DNA from: Tubiluchus corallicola
Lineage: Eukaryota > Priapulida > Priapulimorpha > Priapulimorphida > Tubiluchidae
Direction: 5' to 3'
DNA: 64,000 nt
Assembly (NCBI GenBank): GCA_030141605.1
Contig: JAQGDQ010002380.1
Coordinates: 258,501-322,500, forward strand
Of the stretch, positions 9,229 through 21,600 are shown piece by piece. The notes below the pieces were generated by a model. That model was not told the DNA's origin, searched no databases, and saw only the letters and a program-made list of their open reading frames with translations. Position numbers and translations under genes: made by a program. Each line of letters begins with the position of its first letter. The stretch's first letter is position 1.

Positions 9229-10832
9229 CACTACCACTACCACTACCACTACCACTACTACTAATGTGATGTAGAATTACTTATATAACCACTTTCCAAG
9301 AAACTGACAGTTTAATGTGCTATATTTCTATTTTAGTGGATGCCTGAAGCTGGAATGGTAATAGCGCAAGATAGCCTACCCATAGGCAAAGAAAAAACGT
9401 ATAGTATCATTACTTCGGCACCAATCGGACGTACGTTGTGATTGTTTGCATTAAATTTTCATGGGTCACTTGACCACTTTTTAGTTTATTTTCATATATT
9501 CACTAATAGTAGTTACATAACTCTTTTCAGCAAGGTGTTAAAATTTAGTATGACATTTTCTCATTGAAATATAGCAAGTCCTCACTTAACATCAGGAATT
9601 GATTTAGTAAAGTATATAGTATCAACAAAATTGTTGTCAAGTGAAGCCATACTGTCAGGGGAATTAGTATTAATACATGGAAGATTGGATGTGTATAAGT
9701 CTTGATAGTTTGTGAGCTTCATTACTTACATTTACACAGACTATTTCTGGAATACTAATTGCAGTAACTGGCGATTACCCCATTTGAATAAAATTTGGGT
9801 TATTTTGTGGCAGTTTCTTGTAGCGCAGTGTAATAAATTATTGACTTGAATTTCAAGAATAGTTTATAATTTAGGTATTACTGTTGTAGATTCCTTTGTT
9901 GTGCACTGTTCACTTATGATGTTTTATCTTTTCCTCAGCCTAAAATGCAAACAAGATGACTGTAGCCTATACATATACCCTAAAAGGCAATGCCTTCTTT
10001 ATGCGACAGTTTCATCATGCATCATCATATCATTTGTAAGAGGGGGGGGAAGCATCCGCCGCCCTCCCAGAAGAGAACTCCCAAGTACAGAACATTTGTA
10101 GTTCCTAGTCACATGAAAAACCAAATTAGGTGCACTCTGCAAGCAGCTAGATTTTAACTGTGTTCCCCTGCATGATTTTGCATTTTAGCTGATTGAGTTT
10201 GCCAAAAGTATCTTGGCACTCTAAGTAACAAAGCTGGCAGCCAAGTGTGTTGCGTGAATCAGCAACCAACAGTTCGCATGCTTAAACAGTATTTCTGTTA
10301 TTAGAACATCAAAACCTAAGATGATAATTTTAATCCCTAGATGTTTCTTTGTAAGTGTAAATATGTGCTGTGCCTCGAGTTCTTTTCTAAGTAGTGTGAA
10401 ATGGGAATTACTTGCTATTCAAACTGAGGATTTTCCTTTGTTAAAACCAAATTACAACCATCGAATTTTCAAGAACTTGAGTCTGAAATTATTAACTATA
10501 TGTTTTTTTAATGCAGCTGGTTTTCGTTCCTATGCAAAAATCAGAAAGTTTAAAGCACTTGAGCATATCGAGTACGTTATAGAGTCACTGATTTTTCCTC
10601 GTCGAATCACTTTTGATTTCAACACTGAAAAAGATTCAACCCTTAAAAGAAACCTGACCCGATTAACAGTAAAGATGGATGTCGGAAAGATGAGCTATCT
10701 TTATCGGGTGAGTGTACGCATTGATGGTACATGTTAGTAGTTTTCCTTTCGTCTCCTAGAATTATATTTTTTTATGTTTTAATGCAGTTGCCACTCTACA
10801 AGCCAAGATCCTGGACTCACCTGCTGTGCTGA
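6644..10832 (+). CDS. Membrane-anchored SRPBCC (START/cyclase-like) domain protein
   Basis: Six coding exons (6644-6648, 6959-7333, 8459-8633, 9337-9430, 10517-10707, 10788-10832) total 885 nt and give 294 residues with consistent phases. Residues 1 to about 125 are highly charged and probably disordered (MDSVDDSGLGDQL, many KSEE-type stretches, ending LKKSWKEGYL). A hydrophobic segment follows (FVVPSCIIVAVMAVLAQI), probably one membrane span. Then comes a SRPBCC-like domain: EKTVALPATIDEVFNMVSDL, EKLPEW, IGKEKTYSII, FKALEHIEYVIES and LTRLTVKMDVGKMSYLYR. SRPBCC domains bind hydrophobic ligands in a helix-grip pocket; the ligand here is unknown. The last exon adds only 14 residues, so the C-terminal helix of the fold looks short. 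I do not recognise a named orthologue. The 5-nt coding part of exon 1 (ATG-GA) is chosen because it alone supplies the phase for exon 2. Confidence 0.68.
6959..7333 (+). CDS. SRPBCC gene, coding exon 2
   Basis: Acidic and lysine-rich region of about 125 residues without recognised domain. The acceptor is TTATTGTAG. The donor GTATGT at 7334 leaves phase 2, matching the next exon's start. The open frame upstream of 6959 is intronic. Confidence 0.68.
7334..8458. other. SRPBCC gene intron 2
   Basis: AT-rich intron. The short frames in it (for example 7500-7685 and 7875-8102) show no family features. Nothing else recognised. Confidence 0.5.
8459..8633 (+). CDS. SRPBCC gene, coding exon 3
   Basis: Encodes the membrane segment and the start of the SRPBCC domain (LPATIDEVFNMVSDLEKLPE). 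Acceptor CTTTTCAG, donor GTTTGT. It ends in phase 0 inside the LPE-W motif. Confidence 0.78.
9127..9264. repeat. (ACT)n microsatellite with ACC variants
   Basis: About 45 triplets of TAC/ACT with a block of ACC interruptions near 9228-9255, in SRPBCC intron 3. It follows GTAAAAATAAATTG, so it could be the expanded tail of an old retroposon. Confidence 0.92.
9337..9430 (+). CDS. SRPBCC gene, coding exon 4
   Basis: Begins WMPEAGMVIA, completing the SDLEKLPEW motif typical of the domain, and ends SAPIG before donor GTACGT. Acceptor TTTTAG. Confidence 0.78.
9572..9654. mobile_element. Short palindromic relative of the CAGCAAGTCCTCACTTAAC elements
   Basis: The left end TAGCAAGTCCTCACTTAACA and the reversed right end CAGTATGGCTTCACTTGACA are clearly related to each other and to the termini at 1757-2486. 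TA precedes the left end; the right flank is TC. It is an 83-bp decayed foldback remnant in SRPBCC intron 4. Confidence 0.6.
10517..10707 (+). CDS. SRPBCC gene, coding exon 5
   Basis: Encodes GFRSYAKIRKF, HIEYVIESL and NLTRLTVKMDVGKM, the beta-sheet core of the domain. Acceptor ATGCAG, donor GTGAGT. Confidence 0.78.
10788..10832 (+). CDS. SRPBCC gene, last coding exon
   Basis: After acceptor TAATGCAG the frame reads LPLYKPRSWTHLLC and stops at TGA. The phase is correct. However, this tail is shorter than usual for the fold, so an alternative last exon or a frame change cannot be excluded. Confidence 0.5.
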   Translation: MPLYKPRSWTHLLC

Positions 10833-11486
10833 TGGTTGTGGCTGGACTGAAACATAGCTCATTGTCTAGGATAATCTTCTGATGTGAGACACTAAAGTGG
10901 CAAATGTATCTTTTCTCAGATTCACCTACAATCTTCTTTAAACTGCCAGCATTCTAAAGACTGATGACAATGTGGCAAGTTAAACTTCCCAGAAGCTGTA
11001 TTCTAGTGATCACCCAGCCATTTGCTAACCAGGTCTAGCAGTACTTACCTTGCAATCGTTGTATTAATTTTGCAACTTTTTTTATAGTACACTATTCATC
11101 CCTGCCTGTCATTTGTTGCTGGTAATTCAGTGCGTAATGGATTATTCCGATTACTGTGGACATTTCAATGACAACTGGAGGACGGGGAAGGTGGAGACTA
11201 TGTGCAAGAAGACATCTTTCTTGCTCAAAAGCAATAGACGTGCTGCATTGAATCATTGTTATAATACAAAATCCAGTATCATGGTTTTCAAGTGACTTCT
11301 CACAATATTTCAAAACAAGAATTGTTTGCTTTATCCAAATTTTTATCAGATTGGAAATATAGGCAGCTTAAATGGGCAGAGCTTTAAGAAATCTGATAAA
11401 GTGCAGTACAACACGAAAATATGAACTGCTTATAACCGCTCAACTGCAAAATAACGCAGTTCTTTGAGATTACATCTCCACTGATG

Positions 11487-11859
11487 CAGAACTGGGATGA
11501 TTCACTTAACCGGTTAATTTTTTATCGGTTAACCGATTAATCGGATCTAGGCAAAATCGGAGACCTTCTATAATTTGCTGACTGGATCAGTGGATAATCA
11601 AATAAACAAGAAATTTACAATGCAAACATATATCAGGAATATGTTCAAATAAGAGTGAAACTTTTATACATAGGAAGTGAAAAGTGTGTTTGTAAGGATG
11701 CCAAGCATTGTTTAACTAAGTGCAACACTTTCCTACATAGAAATGAAAAGTCTCTACAGTAAGGATGTGGTTAAGGTTCAAATTATTTATCATTTATATA
11801 TAAAGATCGGTCAACCGGTTAAAAAAATTTACCGATTAATTTCCATTAACCCAGCACTG
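11487..11859. mobile_element. hAT-like MITE
   Basis: Flanked by identical 8-bp duplications CACTGATG (11479-11486 and 11860-11867). The ends are CAGAACTGGG and, reversed, CAGTGCTGGG. Inside, AACCGGTTAA and ATCGGTTAACCGATTAATC motifs repeat near both ends. It is 373 bp and non-coding. The 8-bp duplication and CAG termini fit hAT. Confidence 0.85.
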
Positions 11860-13966
11860 CACTGATGTCTGAAGTCCAACAAAATCAAATGGGGATGTAC
11901 TTTAGTTAAACAATGTCGTTTTGTGAAAGTACGTTGTCAGTGGGAATTGTCCATGTGATAAGGCTAATACTAGTCAGTTCGAAGCCTTGATTCAGTCTCA
12001 ATGACTCTTGATCATTTATATATCATGCACTCAATTATAGCTTACATAATTCAGGTTATACTAGCACTTTTTACCATATGTCAATATGCTAACTTTGCAC
12101 TACTGACAAAAACTAGTTTAAAGCTAAAAATTTAAATCTTAGCATTCATTGGAATATGCTTATCTCTTATCAGTACCCTGAGACATTCATAGTGTCTATA
12201 CTGTAGTTTGTTAAATCATTCATAATCTAGAAAGCTATTACAGTAAGAACATTAATTCTGTTTTGATAGGAAAATAAAATTCTGCAAAAGACTGTGATGA
12301 ATCTAGTTCATTTAAATGAATCTCAAACGTATATAATGCCTATATGAACTATGCGTTTTTATTTATGTTTTAGAATAGTGTATGTATTGTAACTTGAATG
12401 TAGTATGTAGCTTAGAAGTATGTGTCACTTCACATTATTTACAATTCCGTCCATTGCAATATGCCTGTTCAGCACACTATTTTTAAATAGGAAGCAATGC
12501 TGATGATATTATCCAGTAAGTTGAATATGTTACTTGTTATTAGATAGTTGCATAAACTGTGGAAAGCTAAAAAATCACTTCAAATAAAATGAAGTCCCAA
12601 GTGCATTTGAATAAATTATGTGCATTATAAATTATTATTATTACTAACATAAATAAAATTGCATTCCTAATGCAGGTTGTGTGGAATACATTGTGCCTTA
12701 TTTATATTGTGATTTACTTTCTGCTATAGTTTGCTCATGGTGTTACACTTTTTTCTATTTCTGTACTAATATTTTGCACTTTATTGAGCAGTTGCAACAA
12801 AGCCCGACTTTATGTATTAAGGTTGTTATCATAATATGCAGTTTAATAATGCACGTTACCTTATTATCAGTTTAATAATGCACGTTTATGACAATAATTG
12901 TAACACATTAACTTTTATATGCAATAGAAGTATGGGGCAGACATAAAAATACCAAAATTGAAGTGAAATCAGATGTTCCAAACTTACTGTTAGGCCCTAC
13001 ATGACATATAGTTTGTATTATTGTTGAAAATGCAGTGCTTGTAAGAGTGAGTTTCCAAATGTTTCACAGTCATTCTCACTAGTAATTACAACCTTTTATT
13101 GGGTATAGTCTATTGTTTTTGTGCAATGAGGTGGCTGTTACATAATATTATTTTCTTTACATGCATTTGTTCAAATAGTTACTTTTACACTGTTTTTGAA
13201 TTTGTCGGGGAAGCTGTGTAGCAAATGAGCATTGAGGGACCAACACTATTTGTGAGACAGTCTGCCTTACCTATTTTTGGATCATTCCACTTTATGCTAG
13301 ATAATGGTTTGTTCATTCACCAATTTAACTTTTGTGTGAATAAATTTTTGCAATTTGCGCACAAATTTTGATTTTGATTTGACTTAATTCATTCCAGGTA
13401 ACTTTTTCCAAATCGTAGTGTTTCAGAAACCACTAGTTTTGTTGGGTAAAGCGGGCCTATTTCTTATTCTATTTGATAACCCTAACCTTTAACTTCATCA
13501 AATTAAAGTTTGGTGTTTGATTATAAATATTAGGTTCTGTTATCGAGTCTCCAATACAAACAATACCCCTGTCAGGTATTAATGTGTGATTAATTTAAAA
13601 TCTGTAGCTCTACTCCATGCAATTAAATAAAACTAAAATTTAAATGGTCTTTAACTCTATATACACTAAGATCAGTAGTTTAACGATTAATATAAAGTGT
13701 GATAGTCTCAGTACATAGCAAATTTTTTCACTGGAATTTTATTTTTTCACAATCCAAAGCAAAAATTTGCAGTAACCGATTTAATAAAATGAGTAAATTC
13801 AATACTCGTGTAAAAATAAATTTTTGCATAATTTCAACAGGTGTTAATCTATCTACATCACAATTAAATATCAAATTTGCTATAAAAATAAATTTCAGGA
13901 ATCTACAGCATGTATGATAGGTCATCATCCCACTTTAAAACATCACACCCCACTCAAGTATCCATT

Positions 13967-14480
13967 CCAAATCTAAAACCAATTCGTATTTGACTAAAAC
14001 ACCATTAGTTTGAAAACTGATCTAATTGTTGATATGAGCAAACCTTTGGTTCCCAACTGGAATGCAAAATGTGCCATAATTGAACATACGGTAATGTCCA
14101 ACCCCCTTTTGCTGCTTATTTAAGAACGATTTGTCTTATTAATAGTGAAGTTACTACACAAAATCAAGTAAAAAATAGCAATAAAAGAAAAGATGCTTAA
14201 AAAACAGGCAATGATATGTTAAACGTCTAGTAATCAGTTTCTTATAACACTAAATCTAAAACCATTTGGTATTTAACTAAAACATTAGTATGAATGCTAA
14301 TTGTTGATATGAGCAAAGCTTTCGTTTCCAACTGGCATGCAAGATGTGTTGTACAATAACTGAACACGGTAATCTCGATTCCTTTTAACAAAAATGAAGT
14401 TCAATACAATCAAGTAAAAAGTAGCAAACAAAACAAAAAGCATTAAAAAACAGGGAATGGTGTGTCAAACACAGTAAATA
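13967..14480. repeat. Diverged tandem duplication, period about 283 bp
   Basis: Landmarks recur in the same order. AAATCTAAAACC is at 13969 and 14252. TAATTGTTGATATGAGCAAA, CCAACTGG(A/C)ATGCAA, ATCAAGTAAAAA and TTAAAAAACAGG(C/G)AATG each occur once per copy. Copy A is about 13967-14220 and copy B about 14250-14480. It lies just downstream of the PBLD stop. Confidence 0.85.
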
Positions 14481-14618
14481 GTAAATTATCGAGCTAGCAT
14501 TCTTAAAGCAAAAGACGTAAATCGGTTTGTTTATAGTGAACAGAACCTTGCACATGTCTGTCTTTGAGTACCATACATCAACTTTCTTTCTGAAGAACAG
14601 AAGTAAATCGTCTCAAGT

Positions 14619-14740
14619 CTAGATACCAGGCACATTCATCCTGCCTTCCACGACTATAACTGCTTGTCCTGACACAGCCACCCTCCCATCTCCTTTCACA
14701 TCTATTGCCAAGTCTCCGCCACGTTTTGAACACTGGCGAG
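14619..14740 (-). CDS. PBLD: PBLD exon 6 (last)
   Basis: Encodes RQCSKRGGDLAIDVKGDGRV, then SGQAVIVVEGRM and a TAG stop at 14619-14621. The acceptor is a strong T-run followed by CAG. Confidence 0.93.
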
Positions 14741-15630
14741 CTGAAAAAAAAACAAGCTGGTGTTAAATACTACGATTCTTTATTCGTCTGATAACCTGAC
14801 AATTCTAGTTTCCCAACTTTGCTTGAATGACTGTTGTTGCTGGTCATTGCTATTTACTTAGCTAATTACGGTTGCTAATTTTCCAATTTTTGCAAAGTTA
14901 GTAGAATGTTTTTGACTGACAATAATGCAAAAATGATAAGTCTGTTGCACTAAAATCGCATAAAACGAAAAAATTATTTGAGTAATTTGTATATGACTTG
15001 AGATGTTAACTGAATGCTATTGAACTCTAAAAGGACATCAACAATCACAAATATAAGTGTGCCCATGCAAGTCTTGTTTGCTAAATGGTATACACACAAC
15101 ATGCCATCTGCATTAAATACACAAAGTGCTATTAAATCCAAATAAGAAGTTGTTAGTTTGACTGCTGGTAGGTTTTTCTTTTAGGCGGTGAATGTCAGAT
15201 ACAAGTTTACAACAAAGCACAAAAACCTGTGAAAATATCTGATAATTTAAAAAACTGATTTTAAAATTAGTTATAAAATGATAACATTGTCGCACGAAAG
15301 TAGAAGTAAGTCTACTTAGAAATATGAGTTTTTTTTACTAAATTATGGATGTTTCGATATCCCACAATAAGGGAATTAATTAGAAAACTAAGCTAGTTAA
15401 CAGTCTAATTTAATAATCTAATAGATACACTACTATGTTCACGTGCTAACCATTAATGAAAGATTTTATTCCTATAACTAAGTACAGTTCTATGTATACT
15501 ATAGTAACTAAGTATAGTAACTGGATGATGCTCGAAAATAAGAAATTCTGTGATGACGAAATTTACCTGCATAATAGGAGAAATGAGTTCTAATATTTTA
15601 AAGTATGGGGTTAGTGCTATACTCATATAT

Positions 15631-15662
<32 letters not shown>

Positions 15663-18600
15663 CACAGATATGACTAAAAGCCAGTCTAAATAAATACTAT
15701 AGTTATGTTAACACACAATATTTACACAATAACATTTTCACTGGTATCTCCCAATCAAAAAATAAGCTTAGCTTCATAAAGTGGCACTGAATACATGGAA
15801 TCCTCAACACTGAATCAGACAGCCGTTTCATAAGAAAACGTTTTCTATTTTCATATGTAACTGCATCATGCTATCATTCCGATATTATGTGCTTTGTACA
15901 GTCATGACAACATAAGTATTCACAATACTTTAAGTACCACGCAAATGTTGCTTATCAAGGCATTTCGACCAATAAGGTGCCAACACAGTGTGTGCAGAAC
16001 CAGTCACTGGATCCTCCGGAATCCCGTTCCAAGGTGTAAAGAAGCGTGAAAAGAAGTCATAACCATCATCGCTGTCATCTCCTTGAAGTGAAATAATTAC
16101 GCCACGTATCACGCCAGTCGAGTCTGATGCCACCATCTTATCAATCTGAGGATTTAGCGACTCCAGATCATTTCTAAATAAATAAACATATTTTTCAGAC
16201 AGGAATACAAAAAAACTCACGCAAAATTTTATTTATACCCTGCTTGCAATCAGCAAGCGACGATGTACAGCCACTGGTATCAGTTAATTTTAAAACAACA
16301 ATAGCGACAACCGACTAACACAGAAATCTTTGACAAGGATGATAAATCTTTTATTCAACAAATTGTAATACAATAATACACAAAGAGTGCCTCTTTTTGC
16401 AGGCAGACGTTTAATAAAGTTTACAGCATAATACAGTGAAATCTTATTTGTTAGCACATTAAAAATAAATAACAATCCATATTAAACTAACTTCATTATG
16501 GGTCCAACATATTTTATATTACATCGCTTCCCATAGCCTCATAGAAGCATTATTTCCCAACTGAAAACAAAGTGGGCTATTCCTTTACCTTACTACACGA
16601 CAAATCTTCATCTTGAGAATAACACAATTTAACAGTTTAATCATTTTGTTATTCGAGCAACACAATAAATTGCTATTATAGAGATCTGCAGTTTCTCGAA
16701 ATAAAAGCATCTTTAATTAAACAAATGAAAGCATCAAAAATTATTGTCTCTTTTACATACAACACAATTGAACACAGTTCTTTATCTCCAATAAAGTACC
16801 ACTACAAATGTGTAGTAAATGGCAAATTTAACATCAAAATCTGTCGTTTGAAACTAAGGACAAGCACAATCGCTCGCCCACTAATGATAACTCTCTTAAC
16901 AATAAAGATTCTCTATTATTATACTGTTCAGAACGTTCAGAGCAAAGTTGCCCCACATTTTACAAATAGTGCACCTCTACTATATTTAGAAACACAAAAG
17001 TTTTACTTACATGTATCGAGTGATTAGCCCCAAAGACTACTTGCAAGTAATTTGAAATAGAAGGGCTACATAATAAGCCAAAAAATATTAATGTCTAACA
17101 GCAGTATAAATGAACGACTAATTTTCAAGCTTTTTTTACATCTAGTCCTTTAATTCAAGCCACCTAGCCCATCATGTCAAAAATTTTACATCATTACATC
17201 GAAATTTTTACCGCTACACTGAAAATAATGAATCATGTGTAGATTTTTTTATTATTTGATTGGAATGGCCCCAACACCTGGGTACAGAAAAACCTACTTT
17301 TTTGTGACTAATTAACAGGATTAGCTTCTAATGATGTAATCCCTAGAAAAGAGCTGAAAAACTCCTGGAACACCCCAAATTAACTAGTCAACTAACAGGA
17401 GCATCTAGATGCCGTAACAGCTTAGAAATGACTACCCATCGTGCAAATGTGTTATAAGCATAGAATTCCTGACATCACAGAATATGGCAGTGACTCATAT
17501 TTCTGCAACTAAAGGTAACAAATCCAATGTGCTATACTCCCAAGTCTTACAGTATACTATATGTGATCCTTTCAACATTGAACCGTACCAATGGTAAATA
17601 TAATGATCTTACGAGAACAAAAGAGTACATACAGTACCTTGTCAAGTTACTATCGAGAACTATCAGTAGTTTCTTGGTCGTTGGTGAATACTGCACATCT
17701 TTTACAGGCAGATTGCCTACACAAACCTGCAAGATTAAAATTAACTTTCACTTGGCATCAGTAAATTCAAATAAAAACACAAAGTGAAATTGTCGAAATT
17801 CTACTATTGAATTCATTTTATTGTTTAAAGTGGTAGCAGTTATTTTTTAAATTACCTTTACTGTGTGTGAGATGGGAAATTATAATGACAATTACTCCTT
17901 CTTTTTTCTTACAATAAGATCTTAGCCTGTGACATTAAATAAATATATGCAGTTAATTACAGCGATACTATGTACAGTGAATAGTGATTGTATTTTCTTC
18001 ATTTACAGTCATACTAAACCTCGCTATAACATAAGGTTTTACAGCTTAAAATCCTACCCCATTTACGAATATTCAATTTACTTTATTATAAACTTACTGT
18101 AAAACTTGTTTCTTTTGATTTTTTATTAAATGGCTGTTAGCGGTATTAAATTCGAAGAACCGCCATTTTTGTTGCGTGAGACGAATGGCGTTATGAGTAA
18201 AGTCACAAAGTCACCAAAGATTGGCAAACAAACATCGGTAACCGAAGACGCTTTCTGTACCTCGTATGTCATTTTAGCTCACTGGTGCCAAACAAGCGAA
18301 ACACTGCAATTTTTACGGTAATGCACGCGTTCGAAATTTGCAAGAAAAAGGTAACTTATTTAATTTATCTCTTTTTTGTTTAATAACAACTATGAATACT
18401 TTATGTAATCATAATAATGTGTTAAGGAAACTTCAGTGTCTGTTGGGGTTATACAGGCCTTTAAAAAATTGAAATGTTTGATACTTAGGCCCTTATACAA
18501 GTCAACTAAAGTTTCAAAGTTGTGGAACTACGAACAACGAATGTAGCATTAGCACAAATTATGCAAATTTAAGTTAAAAATCTTGAAAAATCAACATGCT

Positions 18601-21600
18601 GTGTTTGTTTTCCAATTCAGTAAACTAATCGCAAACAATCGGTACATCTTTGTACTGCATGCATATTAAATGAGCACATTCAATACTCAAAATAAATAAC
18701 TTTGATTAATACTGTTTTTACCTTCAGCAAATCAACAATGGATGACTTATCAAATGGCTGTGGTGGATTGGATGGAAGATCCATTAACAAATATCCATTC
18801 TCTTTCTTCTGCACAGTTAAAGGTCCACTCTTTGTTTCAAAAGTAAGTGAAGGGGATGTATTACCTATTTATAAAAAAATATTTAAAAACTGAACAATGT
18901 GATGTGCACCAGCTATATTCTTGAGGTGTTACTTTTGAGATTTCAGTATAAATGGATATAAACATATTGTGTAATTATGAAGATGACGATGATGATGGTG
19001 ATGATGATGAGATGATAACGATGATGGTGCCAACAGTTAAAAGGGCAATCACTTAGACACTGATGTTACCTGTTTCTATCAAATAAGGTGGTACAACACA
19101 GCACATGTATCACAATCTACTGAAATATTGATGAACTTACAGAAGCTGACATATATTTAGCATTACCAATTGAGAAATATAATACAGCAGCAGTAGCCAG
19201 AGTTGCATGGCCACAGAGAGGAACTTCATTAGTAGGAGTAAACCAGCGCAATCCAAAATGGCTGCCATGCTGAAAATCATTGCTTCCAGGTTGACTTAAC
19301 AATTTTACAAATGCAGTTTCCGATATGTTCATTTCGCTTGCAATACTTTGCATCACCTCTTCTGATAAGTCATCGTGAGCCTAGAAACGACATATACACA
19401 AATAAAAACAAACAAATAGCAAGGAATCTATTTATGATCTACTATCCGATAATTTTTTTATTGCCTTTGTTTCTTTTTTTATTGGGTAGCCAGACTATAA
19501 CAATTTCAGTAGTAATTATAGGGTCAGGTAAAATTTCTTGTTATTGTAAGAGTGCTTTGTCACTGCAATAATTACGTCCACTGTGTAAGACTGTAAGGTG
19601 TCCAAAGTTGATTTGAGGATTGGCTGTTTGGAAGGTCAGCACTCCGCTCAGTCCTTTTCACTATTAATAATTATTTCATGATTACTGATTAATGATACTG
19701 AATAAGAGGGTCGCACTCTAGTTAAAATTTTCAGATAATGCAAAGTTGTACAATCCAATTAACTCTGCAGCGGATTCCCTAATTTTACAGAATGACATTC
19801 AGTAATGGAGTAGGTTAAGTAATGACTGACAATGTTATTTAATGTTGATAAACGTGAGGAAATGCATTGGGGTTTACAGAATCTTAAAAGAAATTACATC
19901 ATGAATGGAAGCAGAATAACTCTTCATAGTACAGATAGTAAAAGCAATATTGGTGCGATAATAACATTAAACTTGAAATTTTCCCAGCAATGTATTGTCG
20001 CTGTCAAAAAAGCAAATAAGAATTTGGGGACGTTTCTAGAAAGAAAGAAATTCTTTTGAAATCACACATTGCTTTGGTTAGGCTTCATTAAAATTAGAAT
20101 GTTAATTTTTTTCCCTTTTGGTAAAAAATAATAGTATAATATAACTGTAATGATTAAAATAAAATGTTAATATAACATTATAATTAATTATTGGTTGCTA
20201 TGTATGGGTAAAGGGGTGACAAATGAACATAAGTTTATTAGACCACGGAAATGGAATAAATTTGATTGTTCCATTCTATAAACAAACCTTATATATAACC
20301 CCCGATAATATCTTTTAATCATAATTACATATCAATATAATATTGATATTCTTAAATAGTGATATTTGTGCTATTTTTCTGGTTTTAATCATGATTAAAA
20401 GATATTAGAATAATAAAAGATTATAAAATACTGACCAAGAAAGAAAACATTTTGCATAAATGTAGATGACAATAAAACTTTTTAAAAAGCGGTAACATTT
20501 TGACATTTGTAAATTTTCATTTCTGTGATAGCAAAATAAATGGAATGGTAATTTGTCTACCATGGTGACTGCCACACCAAGCCTAGTAAAGTTTAAATTT
20601 TTAAATGAAGATTATTTTGTGGAAAAATACGGGGTTTCTAGAAGTGTGCCTGCTTAACTCCTAATCATTACAGCACAACATGCTGCAAAAGGGATGATAA
20701 CATTAATAATAAAATTAACAGCACGATGAATGACAAACTTCCTTACTTGCGAAGTCTAAGACCTAGCCATAACACAGTTATTGACGGTCGCTCCTCAACA
20801 ATTTCCGAAATTGAGGTGTCAACTGTTTCATTATTAAAGTAAATACCCAGACATTTTTTATCAATATGAAAATCAACAACTTAAGCAGAAAACGAAATAT
20901 TGTAATCAAATTCCAGCATTTTTATCCATGGCAGTCAGGTGAATTAATTAATGAAACGTGTTAAATCTCATTTTAAACGTGTTGAACACTTGCGGTACAG
21001 TTTCTACACTCTCCATGCTTCACCTGCGTGTGGTGAATAACGTTGTGGCAGGATGAGGGCGGTCATCCGAAAAGTATTATTGTATGCCGGTACAGGTCTG
21101 CATTTACTGGCTGGCGAACTGCCGCGTGTTAAACTGTTGAAAGTACAGCAGTTTATTTTCATGTTGTGTAACTTTTTCGTATGTTATACGTGTGCAAATA
21201 CCCAGAATTTGTGTAGCAGAGGATGTAGTAAAGCAACAAGCGATGATGACAGTCTTTTTAAGTCTACTGCCATGACGTCATCAGTGCATAGCCGCCCGAG
21301 CGCTGAATTGCGTGTATAAAGCAATTGGCATAAGTAAAATCGAGCAATTATTTATCTAATTACTTAATTATTTTCGAAAAGCGATAAGAATATCATTTCA
21401 ACACATCATCCTTAAACTTTTGCTAAAAATTGCTGATGAGGCTGGGCTTTTACTTTAAGTGAATTCCAAGGGCCCACAACACGAGAAGCGAAGAAATGGG
21501 CTCTCATGTTAGTGCGAGAGCATTGTACAAATAATTTAGAATTGTCCATGTGAATCATGCAGTGGTCTAGAAAAAAATTTGTTGCTACACAAATTGGAAC

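Larger units (their letters stand above)
10833..14618. other. Intergenic region between convergent SRPBCC and PBLD genes
   Basis: Contains a hAT-like MITE (11487-11859), a short direct duplication of a CAGTTTAATAATGCACGTT unit (12838-12856 and 12869-12887), and a diverged tandem duplication of about 280 bp (13967-14480). 3' untranslated sequences of both genes must also fall here, but I could not fix their ends. No further gene seen. Confidence 0.55.

Noticed and set aside
8933-9274. Thr-rich 113-residue frame
   Set aside because: Its second half is the (ACT)n repeat and the first half has no family features; it lies in an intron.
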